A DNA stretch of 64,000 nucleotides. Origin: Bacteroidota bacterium. GTDB taxonomy: Bacteria > Bacteroidota > Bacteroidia > B-17B0 > Aurantibacillaceae. Below the pieces are notes generated by a model. The model saw only the letters and a program-made list of their open reading frames with translations, was not told where the DNA came from and searched no databases. Shown piece by piece: positions 44,557 through 52,984 of the stretch. The position numbers and the translations under genes were made by a program. Position 1 is the first letter of the stretch. The number at the start of each line of letters is the position of its first letter. The stretch is from the NCBI GenBank assembly GCA_020162035.1, contig JAIUNM010000004.1, positions 124,001 to 188,000 of the forward strand, in the 5' to 3' direction.

Positions 44557-44847
44557 ATGATAAATAGAATAGTGAAATTAACTTTTAAAAAAGAAAATAT
44601 TGAATTGTTTAAAACAATTTTTGAAGAAAACTGGAATGCAATAAAAAATCAACCGGGTTGTAATGACGTTAAATTGCTACAAGATAAAAATAACCCTTGT
44701 GTATTTTTTACATATAGTTTATGGAATGATGAAGTTAGTATTGATAACTATAAAAACACAGAATTATTTAAAAACGTTTGGAGCAAAACAAAAGCTTTAT
44801 TTAATGCGGCACCAGAAGCCTGGAGTACATCTATAGTTTTTAAATAG
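44557..44847 (+). CDS. ABM-domain (antibiotic biosynthesis monooxygenase-like) protein
   Basis: 96 residues, one dimeric alpha/beta ABM domain: MINRIVKLTFKKENIELFKT, NQPGCNDVKLLQDKNNPCVF, FFTYSLWNDEVSIDNYKNTE, then a C-terminal LWSTSIV-like end (AWSTSIVFK). Such proteins include quinol monooxygenases and haem-degrading enzymes, but many have unknown substrates. It is translated right behind the SAM hydrolase gene. It ends one base from the convergent beta-CASP gene. Confidence 0.85.
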   Translation: MINRIVKLTFKKENIELFKTIFEENWNAIKNQPGCNDVKLLQDKNNPCVFFTYSLWNDEVSIDNYKNTELFKNVWSKTKALFNAAPEAWSTSIVFK

Positions 44848-44848
44848 A

Positions 44849-46255
44849 CTAATGTAAAACAAACAATTCTCCTTTATTTGGAATTATTACATCTGCATAA
44901 CCTTCGGCAAGTAATTTTTCTTTAAAAGTAGTTTTTGATGTATTTTCTCCATGTACTAGAAATATTTTTTTTACTTTATTTTTATCTTGACAAGACAAAA
45001 ATTTTATTAGTTCTTTATAATCTGCATGAGCACTATACGAATCTATTATTTTAACATCAGCATTTACATTATAATAATCGCCATAAATTCTTACTGTTTT
45101 TTTACCAGATCTTATATCTCCACCAAGTGAATTTGGGGTACAATAACCTACAACTAAAATTGTGTTTTTTTCGTTAGAAATATTATGTGCTAAATGATGT
45201 TTTATCCTCCCAGCATCCATCATGCCTGACGCAGAAATAATTATACATGGTTCTTTACTTTCGTTTAATTTTACTGAGTCTATTTTTTCTCTTACATAAA
45301 TTAAACTGTTAAAACCAAAAGGATCAGAATCTGTTTCTATATACTCTTGTAATTTTTCGTTAAAGCATTTAACGTGTTCACGCATAATATCTGTAATACT
45401 TGATGACATTGGACTATCAACATATACTTTTATATTCGGTAATAAATTTTTATTTTTTAATTTATCTAAAATAAAAACTATTTCTTGTGTTCGCCCTAAA
45501 CTAAAAGCAGGTATAATTAATTTACCTTGTTTTTCAACACAGGTATAATTTATTATTTCAAGTAAGTGTTCCTCAGCATCATTTTCTGGTTCGTGTAATT
45601 TATCACCATAGGTTGATTCGCAAATTATATAATCAGCTAATGGAAAACATTCAGGATCTTTTAACAATAAATCATTATACTTTCCAACATCACCTGTAAA
45701 TGTTAAGTTAATAATTGTATCGTCTTCGTTTTTTAAATTTAGGTTTACCACCGCACTACCTAAAATATGCCCAGCATCTGTAAAATTAAAACTAACTTCA
45801 TTATTTAAAAAAAATGAATGATGATATGGAATTGTTTTAATATGCTTTAAACATTTATCAACATCTTTTTTGGTGTATAAAGGTTTTAATGGTTCTAATT
45901 TTTTCGCTTCTCTAATTTTATTGATGTGTTCGATATCATTTTGTTGAATGTTTGCACTATCATAAAGCAAAACTTCTACAACAGGTAATGTGGAAGGCGT
46001 ACAATAAATTGACCCAATAAAACCTTGTTTGATTAGTAATGGAAGGTTGCCGGAATGATCGATATGTGCGTGAGATAATATTACGGCATCAATTGTTGCT
46101 GGATCAAAACCTAAATGTCTATTAAGAGAATCCGTTTGTTGACCAACGCCCTGATACAATCCACAATCTAATAAAATATTAAAACCTGATGGTGTTGTAA
46201 TTAAGTGCTTACTCCCTGTTACTGTTTCGGTTGCTCCTAAAAATTTTACTTTCAT
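44849..46255 (-). CDS. Beta-CASP metallo-beta-lactamase fold hydrolase (RNA-processing type)
   Basis: 468 residues. The zinc motif is SHAHIDHSGN (61-70; H62xHxDH67), followed by TDAGHILGSAVVN, the beta-CASP domain with PAFSLGRTQEIVFILDKLKN, and IISASGMMDAGRIKHHLA, then YSAHADYKELIKFL. This order is typical of bacterial CPSF73/YSH1-like exo- or endonucleases. It should process RNA in the cytoplasm. It follows an XRE regulator gene by 13 bp at the end of an operon that also carries the sigma/anti-sigma pair. Confidence 0.92.
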   Translation of the reverse strand: MKVKFLGATETVTGSKHLITTPSGFNILLDCGLYQGVGQQTDSLNRHLGFDPATIDAVILSHAHIDHSGNLPLLIKQGFIGSIYCTPSTLPVVEVLLYDSANIQQNDIEHINKIREAKKLEPLKPLYTKKDVDKCLKHIKTIPYHHSFFLNNEVSFNFTDAGHILGSAVVNLNLKNEDDTIINLTFTGDVGKYNDLLLKDPECFPLADYIICESTYGDKLHEPENDAEEHLLEIINYTCVEKQGKLIIPAFSLGRTQEIVFILDKLKNKNLLPNIKVYVDSPMSSSITDIMREHVKCFNEKLQEYIETDSDPFGFNSLIYVREKIDSVKLNESKEPCIIISASGMMDAGRIKHHLAHNISNEKNTILVVGYCTPNSLGGDIRSGKKTVRIYGDYYNVNADVKIIDSYSAHADYKELIKFLSCQDKNKVKKIFLVHGENTSKTTFKEKLLAEGYADVIIPNKGELFVLH

Positions 46256-46268
46256 GATTAGATTGAAA

Positions 46269-46616
46269 TTAAGACAAACTATTTAATTTTTCTTCTTTTA
46301 ATAAAATAATTTGCTTTAATAATATAATTTCTTCTTGAAGTCTTTCTTTCGTTTTTGTTGAGTCTTCGCCTGTCCATAATTTATTTATATAATATGGTTT
46401 TTCTAAATCTAAAAGATTTTGATTTTCTACTCTGAAAAAACTATATAATGGCACGCGTAATGCTTTCGAAATTAACTCAAGATTTCGTAAATCGAGTGTT
46501 TTATTATTTAATTCGTTAGTAAGTTCATCTTCTGGCATATTTAAAAAATCAGCCAATTGTGCAAAGGTGTAATTTTCCTTTTCTAATATTTGTATAAGTT
46601 GAGATTTAATGTCCAT
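46269..46616 (-). CDS. Small XRE-like helix-turn-helix protein
   Basis: 115 residues. Residues 15-60 (NYTFAQLADFLNMPEDELTN, ELISKALRVPLYSFFRVENQ) match the Cro/CI-type HTH. The C-terminus (TKERLQEEIILLKQIILLKE) is a leucine-rich coiled coil, giving dimerisation. Between the anti-sigma gene (21 bp upstream) and the beta-CASP gene. Target genes are unknown. Confidence 0.82.
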   Translation of the reverse strand: MDIKSQLIQILEKENYTFAQLADFLNMPEDELTNELNNKTLDLRNLELISKALRVPLYSFFRVENQNLLDLEKPYYINKLWTGEDSTKTKERLQEEIILLKQIILLKEEKLNSLS

Positions 46617-46637
46617 ATAAATTAAACATTAAATTAC

Positions 46638-47957
46638 TTATTTTTTTTCAATTACAAATGATTTATATGCAATGCTGTAATTATTGTTATTTTCTTTTGC
46701 TTTTAAAGTTTTAAAACCTAAAATATTTAGATTGTTTGCAAGATTAACTGCTTTAGACCAAAAATTTGATTTTTTAACGGGAATTATTGTTTCAAAATCA
46801 TCTTCTTCATTTTCTTTAATTTCTTTTATAACTAATAAAGGCTCTAGTTTTTCTGTATAAATAATTGTATCTGTTTTTATTTTTGATGCAATATTAACAT
46901 CAATTGAATTAATTAACGAATCTTTTTTTACAGTTGGTTTTACTAGTAATTTGGTTGTTTGGTTTACTAAACTATCTGTTATAACATTATTAAAGTTGTA
47001 ATTTTTAATAACAGAATTAGTTACGTTATATTGATGTGAACTTTTAAAAGAATTGCTTAATAAATTAGAATTGTTTGTTGTATTTGATTGGGATACTTTA
47101 AGCAAATTGGGAGAATAAAATTTAAAATTATTAGAATAAAAACTTTTACCATAATAAGTTTGAGGTACTAACAACTTAAACAAAAAAGTTATTACCAATA
47201 GCACACTAGCAGCAACAGCTACGAATTTAAATGAATTAAACAGTGTAATAATTTTAGTGGTTGATTTTTTTAAATCATTTTTATTGGGATAAATTATTTT
47301 TAAATCAGATTGATTGATTGTAGTTGGAAAATTTAATAACTCATTTTCATGTGTTAAGTTTATAATTTCACCACCCTCTGATTTGTATAAATTTGATTTA
47401 TTAATTTTTTCATTTTCAGCAACTAACTTTGTTTTAGAGTATAACTTAATTTCGTTTTGTAAAAATTTATTTGAAATTAAATCATCTTCAAATTTTATTT
47501 TTTCTGACTGATTTAAATTACCTTCAAAATAGTTAAAAATTAAAAGTTGTAATTTATAATTATTTGAAATGTAAAATTGGTTTTTATTTAATTTTTCTTT
47601 GCTTAAATCTTTCTTAAAATATGTTTTTTTAAATTCGGTTAATGTATTTTGTAATTCAAAATCAACACTTAGTTTTTGTTCAAATTCAAGCAATTCTTCT
47701 GCAGGCAAACAATTCTCCAAGTAAGATATTATTACTTGATTTTCATAATCACATTTATTTTTCTTTAAACTATTTTTTATCTCAAATTCATTTGTTTCAA
47801 CTTTTAAAATTGGTAAATTAAAATCTTCAAAATCAATATTTAATTGTGGATTTTGTTTAATAAAACCCTTTAATTCATTACAATCCAATTCATTTAAACT
47901 TCCCTCAAAATAATCAAGTAAATATGCTTCGTAATTATTTAAATTAATTTTACTCAT
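46638..47957 (-). CDS. Membrane anti-sigma-factor-like protein with three N-terminal repeats
   Basis: 439 residues from ATG 47957, which shares a base with the sigma-factor stop (TGATG); a GTG at 47960 is also possible. The cytoplasmic half contains three related segments: YLLDYFEGSLNELDCNELKG (about 12-31), VIISYLENCLPAEELLEFEQ (about 76-95) and LLIFNYFEGNLNQSEKIKFE (about 133-152), each of the kind that occurs once in anti-sigma factors. A single membrane helix (FVAVAASVLLVITFLFKLL, about 247-265) precedes a 170-residue periplasmic part. It most likely binds and holds the sigma factor encoded just upstream. Confidence 0.78.
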   Translation of the reverse strand: MSKINLNNYEAYLLDYFEGSLNELDCNELKGFIKQNPQLNIDFEDFNLPILKVETNEFEIKNSLKKNKCDYENQVIISYLENCLPAEELLEFEQKLSVDFELQNTLTEFKKTYFKKDLSKEKLNKNQFYISNNYKLQLLIFNYFEGNLNQSEKIKFEDDLISNKFLQNEIKLYSKTKLVAENEKINKSNLYKSEGGEIINLTHENELLNFPTTINQSDLKIIYPNKNDLKKSTTKIITLFNSFKFVAVAASVLLVITFLFKLLVPQTYYGKSFYSNNFKFYSPNLLKVSQSNTTNNSNLLSNSFKSSHQYNVTNSVIKNYNFNNVITDSLVNQTTKLLVKPTVKKDSLINSIDVNIASKIKTDTIIYTEKLEPLLVIKEIKENEEDDFETIIPVKKSNFWSKAVNLANNLNILGFKTLKAKENNNNYSIAYKSFVIEKK

Positions 47958-48442
47958 CACAAAACCACCTCCATTTTACCAATGTAATTTTTTAAAAAGT
48001 TACGAGCTCTAAAAATGTAAACTTTAACCTGACTTTCGTTTAAATTTGTAATTTCTCCAATCTCTTTATAATCATAACCTTCGTAATCTCTTAATAAAAT
48101 AACAGCTTTTTGGATTTCGGGAAGTTGTTCCAAACCAGCATCAAGAACTTGTTTTAAATCGCTGTATTGTTTGTTATGGCTGTGTTGATTAAAGTCTATT
48201 TCAGAAAAATTAGTTTGTTTTTTTTGCTTTCTAATAAAATCTATTAAAGTGTGGTATGCTGCAGTAAATAAATAAGATTTTGATTTTGAATATTCTATAG
48301 AATCCATTTTAATCCACATTTTTTCAAATGTATCTTGTACTATATCTTTTGCATTGTGTTTATCTTTAATTTGTTTTAAAACAAAACGATAAACAGCATC
48401 TGCAAAATCATCAACACATTTATTATATTCTTCTATTGTCAA
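47957..48442 (-). CDS. ECF-type RNA polymerase sigma factor
   Basis: 161 residues. Sigma-70 region 2 is visible in FVLKQIKDKHNAKDIVQDTF and SKSYLFTAAYHTLIDFIRKQ, region 4 in LRDYEGYDYKEIGEITNLNE and SQVKVYIFRARNFLKNYI. The frame has no ATG near the start, so TTG 48442 (MTIEEYNKCVDDF) is used. It overlaps the anti-sigma gene by one base in TGATG. It should direct transcription of an envelope or stress regulon, whose members cannot be told from this window. Confidence 0.9.
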   Translation of the reverse strand: MTIEEYNKCVDDFADAVYRFVLKQIKDKHNAKDIVQDTFEKMWIKMDSIEYSKSKSYLFTAAYHTLIDFIRKQKKQTNFSEIDFNQHSHNKQYSDLKQVLDAGLEQLPEIQKAVILLRDYEGYDYKEIGEITNLNESQVKVYIFRARNFLKNYIGKMEVVL

Positions 48443-48512
48443 AAAATTATAATGGTAAGACGATAAAGGTATATAAAAGTTACAAAAAAATATAAAATTA
48501 TAGTTCTGACTA

Positions 48513-49025
48513 TCAAATACTTATAATGTTTTTTAGAACCTCATCAAAATTAAGCGCATCTATTTCAATAAACTTTTGATTTAGGTTAATTAAATGTTTT
48601 TTGTTTAAATTAAAAATTAAATCTCTATCAAATTTATTTTCGCGTAATTTATCTTTTTGCCATGGAATTGTATTTTTAGTTAACAAAACTAAATCGTATT
48701 TATGATTTGGTAATTGCTCCTCTATAAAATTAATTTTAGTATTAAACTCTAACTCAGCCCAAATTTTTAAGGTAATTAAATTTGTATCTATAAATAAAAA
48801 TTTATTTGTATTTGCTTGAAGTATACTTTCATTTAAAACGTGTTGTTTTGCTATTTCTTCTATATCAAAAATTGTACAAGTATTAATTGGTTTATTTTCA
48901 AAATAAATGCGTGCATATTCTTTAACCCATGTAGTATTAAAGTGTTTTGCTAATTTTAAACAAAGTGTACTTTTTCCAGTACTTTCGGCACCAATAACGA
49001 CTATTTTTTTAATAGTTTTTTCCAT
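48513..49025 (-). CDS. NadR-type nicotinamide riboside kinase-like ATPase
   Basis: 170 residues from ATG 49025; the open frame upstream to 49145 overlaps pnuC and is rejected. P-loop GAESTGKS (12-19) and then WVKEYARIYFENK and ILQANTNKFLFIDTNLI match the ribosylnicotinamide kinase domain of NadR. It would phosphorylate imported nicotinamide riboside to NMN. Its start overlaps the end of pnuC by 25 bp; pnuC-nadR pairs are common in this phylum. Confidence 0.88.
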   Translation of the reverse strand: MEKTIKKIVVIGAESTGKSTLCLKLAKHFNTTWVKEYARIYFENKPINTCTIFDIEEIAKQHVLNESILQANTNKFLFIDTNLITLKIWAELEFNTKINFIEEQLPNHKYDLVLLTKNTIPWQKDKLRENKFDRDLIFNLNKKHLINLNQKFIEIDALNFDEVLKNIISI

Positions 49026-49549
49026 TCTAAAAATCCAAAAAATGCAACTACTGCAAAAATAAAATAGAGTACCGAAAATAAATACATTGATTTTGAAAAA
49101 TATAAAAATACATAAGCAAAATCTATTATTACCCACAACATCCAATTTTCAATCCATTTTTTAATCATCATGTAAGTTGTTGTTAAGCTTATAGAAGTTA
49201 AAATTGCATCAACTAAAATTTTATCACCTTTAAAAAATTTAAGTAAAAAGAAAATTCCAATAAAAAGTAAAATAGTAACTACACCTAAATAAAATAATTG
49301 TTTTATTGGTGAATTAGTAATATTAAATTCGGTTTGAACTTGTTTGTTCCAATAAATCCAACCATAAATTGAGTATATTAAATAAATTATTTGTAAAGAT
49401 GCGTCGCCAAATAAGCGTTGCTCATAAAATGCAAATAAACTTGTAACTAATCCAATTATTGAAATTGGCCAACACAAAACATTTTGCTTAATAGTTAAAA
49501 CAACACCTAATATTCCAAAAATAAACGCAAATATATCTAACACTCCCAT
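49001..49549 (-). CDS. pnuC: PnuC-family nicotinamide riboside transporter
   Basis: 182 residues with about seven membrane segments. FGILGVVLTIKQNVLCWPIS and IGLVTSLFAFYEQRLFGDAS, with YLIYSIYGWIYWNKQ, are typical of PnuC. A related thiamine transporter (PnuT) has the same fold, and a thiE-like gene precedes this one, but the overlapping NadR-type kinase behind it points to nicotinamide riboside. It begins directly at the preceding stop codon. Confidence 0.88.
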   Translation of the reverse strand: MGVLDIFAFIFGILGVVLTIKQNVLCWPISIIGLVTSLFAFYEQRLFGDASLQIIYLIYSIYGWIYWNKQVQTEFNITNSPIKQLFYLGVVTILLFIGIFFLLKFFKGDKILVDAILTSISLTTTYMMIKKWIENWMLWVIIDFAYVFLYFSKSMYLFSVLYFIFAVVAFFGFLEWKKLLKK

Positions 49550-50179
49550 TTATAATGGTAGTTGATTTTGTTTAAATGCATTTATAATATTTAAATATTG
49601 GTTATATGGTGTTGGGGAATTCCAGATGTAGGATTTAAATGCAATACCATACAAGTTCATTTCTTTACATTTAGTAACAATTTCGGGGCTTGTACCTCCT
49701 CTTGCCACTATTTTTTTATTTGATGTTTTTACTGCATCTTTAATAGATTCTTCATAAAATCCACTATAAAAAGAATTGTTTAAATTATTAAACATAGTGC
49801 CTAACATTATATAATCAAAATCATATAATTCTTTTTCAAACATAGCATTTACTCTTGTGTGATTTCTGGTTTTTATTAACGAGCCAAATTTAAATTTTAA
49901 CCTAAACCTAATCCATCTGTATTTAATTTTGTTTGATAAATGCGTGCTTGTATAGTGAACACCTTTTAGTTTAAATTTTAATGCTAATTTATGGTGCGAA
50001 TGTATTATTATTCTATTATGATATTGAGCAGGAATTTCGTTTAAGTATTCTATCATTCGCGTTGTTGTAAATTTAGGTTTGCGTAAATGTAAATACTGTA
50101 AACCACTTTCAAACATTTTTGTAACCACACCAGTTTCATCGGGTACAGATTTTGAAGATGTAATTACCATTAATTGCAT
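49550..50179 (-). CDS. Thiamine phosphate synthase-like (TenI/ThiE fold) protein
   Basis: 209 residues, a TIM-barrel of the ThiE/TenI kind: GLQYLHLRKPKFTTTRMIEY, HSHHKLALKFKLKGVHYTST, YDFDYIMLGTMFNNLNNSF and KKIVARGGTSPEIVTKCKEM. ThiE joins the thiazole and pyrimidine phosphates of thiamine. Key substrate-binding motifs are partly altered (no clear DxxD-type loop is seen), so it may be a TenI-like paralogue rather than an active synthase. Co-transcribed with the pcrB-like gene upstream and pnuC downstream. Confidence 0.8.
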   Translation of the reverse strand: MQLMVITSSKSVPDETGVVTKMFESGLQYLHLRKPKFTTTRMIEYLNEIPAQYHNRIIIHSHHKLALKFKLKGVHYTSTHLSNKIKYRWIRFRLKFKFGSLIKTRNHTRVNAMFEKELYDFDYIMLGTMFNNLNNSFYSGFYEESIKDAVKTSNKKIVARGGTSPEIVTKCKEMNLYGIAFKSYIWNSPTPYNQYLNIINAFKQNQLPL

Positions 50180-50228
50180 ATGTTAATTTTTAAATATTAA
50201 AATCAAAACTAATAAAAAAAATAAATAC

Positions 50229-50954
50229 CTAAGTTTTTTCTGGTCTAAAATACATACCAAATTGATTTAATAATTGTGGATTATTCTCAAAAGCATTACC
50301 AACAACAATTACATTAGGGCTAGAATTTAAAACTGCTTTAAGTTTTGTAATGTTATTAATGCCTCCACCAACAATTAAAGGTAAATTTATTGTTTTTTTA
50401 ACCTTTGTTATTAAGCTGCTTTTTAAATGATTTTTAGCTCCACTACCCGCTTCTAAATAAATTAATTTAAACCCTAGCAACTCTGCAGCCACAATTCGAT
50501 TTAAAATATCTCTTTGAGCAACTAATGGTTTTGTTTGAGTTACTTTTTGTGTTGTGCTTATTTTGCCACCATTTATAAGAAAATAAGCTGTAGGAATAGT
50601 TTTAATTTTTGCTTGTTTAATTTTTAATGCTGCTTTTGCTTGTTTACCAATTAAAAATTCGGGGTTGTTACCAGATAGTAAACTTAAAAACAACATTCCA
50701 TCTGCCTCTGTACTTAATTGAAATTCATCTCCAGGGAAAATTATAACCGGTAATTTAGTTACAGATTTTATTTTAATTACTGTTTCGTTAAAATTGTCTT
50801 TTAATAATTTACTACCTCCAACCAATATACAAAAAACATTGTTTTTTTTTGCATCTTTAACTAATTGTAAATTTAACTTATCAGGGTCGGCAAGCAAAGC
50901 CAATAAAGGCTTTTTAGTGTTTTTTATCTTGTTAATTACTTTATTAAATTTCAT
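50229..50954 (-). CDS. Geranylgeranylglyceryl/heptaprenylglyceryl phosphate synthase
   Basis: 241 residues, TIM-barrel. Motifs: LLALLADPDKLNL, ILVGGSKLLKDN, VIIFPGDEFQLSTEADGMLF, IYLEAGSGA and LIVGGGINN. This family (PcrB/GGGPS) makes an ether-linked prenylglycerol phosphate from glycerol-1-phosphate and a polyprenyl diphosphate. Bacteroidota carry a GGGPS-like form whose end product is not settled to my knowledge. It overlaps the phosphopantetheinyl transferase gene by 11 bp. Confidence 0.9.
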   Translation of the reverse strand: MKFNKVINKIKNTKKPLLALLADPDKLNLQLVKDAKKNNVFCILVGGSKLLKDNFNETVIKIKSVTKLPVIIFPGDEFQLSTEADGMLFLSLLSGNNPEFLIGKQAKAALKIKQAKIKTIPTAYFLINGGKISTTQKVTQTKPLVAQRDILNRIVAAELLGFKLIYLEAGSGAKNHLKSSLITKVKKTINLPLIVGGGINNITKLKAVLNSSPNVIVVGNAFENNPQLLNQFGMYFRPEKT

Positions 50955-51519
50955 TTAGTAAGTACGTTAAATAGTAATTTTCAATTTTTTGCAAAGCTAA
51001 ATTATAATTTATCCAATTGTTATTTAAAAAAATGCTTACTGTAATAGTTGATTGGTTAATATTAAATTGATTTACTTTAATTTGTTCAGAAAAACTAATC
51101 CCTTTTATACCATTAATTTTATAAACAGTTTCTTTTGCACTCCAAATACAAGTAAGCATTTCAATTGAATTATTAGCGTAATTTAATTCATTTATATTAC
51201 AAAATTTTTGTTTAATGTTTAATATTTTTGGTCTAATTAATTCAATATCTATACCAGTATTATTTTTTTTGTTAATGATAATTGCTAAATATTTATGCGA
51301 ATGAGAAATTGAAATGTACCTTTCATTATCTAGTAAAAATGGTTTATTATTTTGATTATAACACAATTTACTGTAATTAATGTTTAATTGACTTAGTAAA
51401 TACTTAATACCTTCTTTTTCTAAAACTCTTTTCGCAACACTATTAGCTTTTAGATTAAACAAATCAAGGTTTAATAAGCCTACTTCTGTGTTTTGGTTAA
51501 TATGTTGAATTTCAATCAA
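50944..51519 (-). CDS. 4'-phosphopantetheinyl transferase
   Basis: 191 residues. Family motifs ISISHSHKYLAIIIN, TGIDIELIRPK (magnesium-binding D) and CIWSAKETVYKING (E-x-x-x-K) are all visible. It transfers the 4'-phosphopantetheine arm of CoA to a carrier-protein serine. Starts with TTG at 51519 (MIEIQHINQN), the only plausible start for the full domain. Divergent from ahcY. First gene of a minus-strand run that extends to 48513. Confidence 0.88.
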   Translation of the reverse strand: MIEIQHINQNTEVGLLNLDLFNLKANSVAKRVLEKEGIKYLLSQLNINYSKLCYNQNNKPFLLDNERYISISHSHKYLAIIINKKNNTGIDIELIRPKILNIKQKFCNINELNYANNSIEMLTCIWSAKETVYKINGIKGISFSEQIKVNQFNINQSTITVSIFLNNNWINYNLALQKIENYYLTYLLNEI

Positions 51520-51550
51520 AAGGATATTTTATTTATTGCAAACTTATTAA

Positions 51551-51558
51551 TATCTTTG
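51551..51558 (+). promoter_or_regulatory. Candidate -7 element (TATCTTTG) of ahcY
   Basis: Matches TAnnTTTG, giving a start near 51565 and a leader of about 32 nt. No TTTG at proper -33 spacing; the region there is T-rich. Confidence 0.45.
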
Positions 51559-51596
51559 TTATCCTTAAAAAATAATTAATTATAAATAAATAAAAA

Positions 51597-52916
51597 ATGT
51601 CAACAACAACTGCAACAAAGTACATAAAGTACAAAGTAAAAGACATCTCATTAGCTGAATGGGGTAGAAAAGAAATTAAATTAGCTGAAGAAGAAATGCC
51701 AGGTTTAATGGCTTTGCGTAAAGAATATGGTGCAAGCAAGCCTTTAAAAGGTGCTCGTGTTGCAGGTTGTTTACACATGACTATTCAAACTGCTGTATTA
51801 ATAGAAACATTGGTAGAATTGGGTGCAGAAGTAACTTGGAGTTCTTGTAACATTTTCTCAACTCAAGATCATGCAGCGGCTGCTATTGCTGCTGCTGGAA
51901 TACAAGTTTATGCATGGAAAGGTCAAAATGCTGAAGAATTTGATTGGTGTATTGAACAAACATTATGGTTTGGCGAAGACCGTAAACCATTAAATATGAT
52001 ATTAGATGATGGTGGAGATTTAACAAACATGGTATTTGATAAATATCCTGAATTAGCTGCTGGTATTAAAGGTTTAAGTGAAGAAACAACTACTGGTGTT
52101 CACCGTTTATACGAACGTATGAAAAACGGTACTTTATTATTACCAGCAATTAACGTTAACGACTCTGTTACAAAATCTAAATTTGATAATAAATATGGTT
52201 GTCGCGAAAGTTTAGTAGATGCTATACGCAGAGCAACAGATGTAATGATGGCTGGTAAAGTAGCTGTTGTTGCTGGTTATGGCGATGTTGGTAAGGGTTC
52301 TGCGCAATCATTATCAAGCCAAGGTGTTCGTGTTATTGTAACAGAAATTGACCCTATTTGCGCTTTACAAGCTGCAATGGATGGCTACCAAGTAATGAAA
52401 ATGGATAATGCAGCAAAAATTGCTGATATTTTAGTAACCACAACAGGCAATAAAGATATAATTGTTGGTCGTCATTTCGAAAGCATGAAACACGGTGCAA
52501 TTGTGTGTAACATTGGGCATTTTGATACTGAGATTGATATGGCTTGGTTAAATAAAACTTATGGTAACACAAAAGATACTATTAAGCCACAAGTAGATCA
52601 ATACACCATTAAAGGTAAAAACATAATTGTATTAGCCGAAGGCCGTTTAGTAAACTTAGGTTGCGCTACTGGGCACCCTAGTTTTGTAATGAGTAATTCT
52701 TTTACAAACCAAACTTTAGCTCAATTAGAATTGTGGACTAACACTGGAGCTTACGAGAAAAAAGTTTACACTTTACCTAAACACTTAGATGAAAAAGTAG
52801 CTATGTTGCATTTAGGTAAAATTGGTGCAGAATTAGATGTTTTAAACCAAGAACAAGCAGATTATATTGGTGTTAAAATTACTGGACCATTTAAAAATGA
52901 CATGTACAGATATTAA
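51597..52916 (+). CDS. ahcY: Adenosylhomocysteinase (SAH hydrolase)
   Basis: 439 residues, full length. Conserved [40 protein letters not shown], the NAD-binding GYGDVGKG (227-234) and the C-terminal KNDMYRY. It hydrolyses S-adenosylhomocysteine to adenosine and homocysteine, pulling methylation reactions forward. Less A/T-biased third positions than its neighbours suggest high expression. Terminated by the hairpin at 52938-52984. Confidence 0.98.
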   Translation: MSTTTATKYIKYKVKDISLAEWGRKEIKLAEEEMPGLMALRKEYGASKPLKGARVAGCLHMTIQTAVLIETLVELGAEVTWSSCNIFSTQDHAAAAIAAAGIQVYAWKGQNAEEFDWCIEQTLWFGEDRKPLNMILDDGGDLTNMVFDKYPELAAGIKGLSEETTTGVHRLYERMKNGTLLLPAINVNDSVTKSKFDNKYGCRESLVDAIRRATDVMMAGKVAVVAGYGDVGKGSAQSLSSQGVRVIVTEIDPICALQAAMDGYQVMKMDNAAKIADILVTTTGNKDIIVGRHFESMKHGAIVCNIGHFDTEIDMAWLNKTYGNTKDTIKPQVDQYTIKGKNIIVLAEGRLVNLGCATGHPSFVMSNSFTNQTLAQLELWTNTGAYEKKVYTLPKHLDEKVAMLHLGKIGAELDVLNQEQADYIGVKITGPFKNDMYRY

Positions 52917-52937
52917 TAATCTGATTTAGTTATAAAT

Positions 52938-52984
52938 TAAAAAAGCCATCTAAATTAGATGGCTTTTTTATTATTGAGATTTTT
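52938..52984. terminator. Bidirectional terminator, copy A of a 47-bp direct repeat
   Basis: Stem GCCATCTAA (52945-52953) / TTAGATGGC (52955-52963) with A-run and T-run on the two sides. It serves ahcY and the convergent T9SS cargo gene. The whole 47-bp segment recurs identically at 54837-54883. Confidence 0.88.

Noticed and set aside
49026..49145. 40-residue N-terminal extension of the NadR-type kinase
   Set aside because: Overlaps the pnuC coding region almost fully and is hydrophobic in a way that mirrors pnuC; the P-loop protein starts naturally at 49025.
51533..51778. 81-codon minus-strand ORF over the ahcY start
   Set aside because: Antisense shadow of ahcY and its promoter; no family resemblance.
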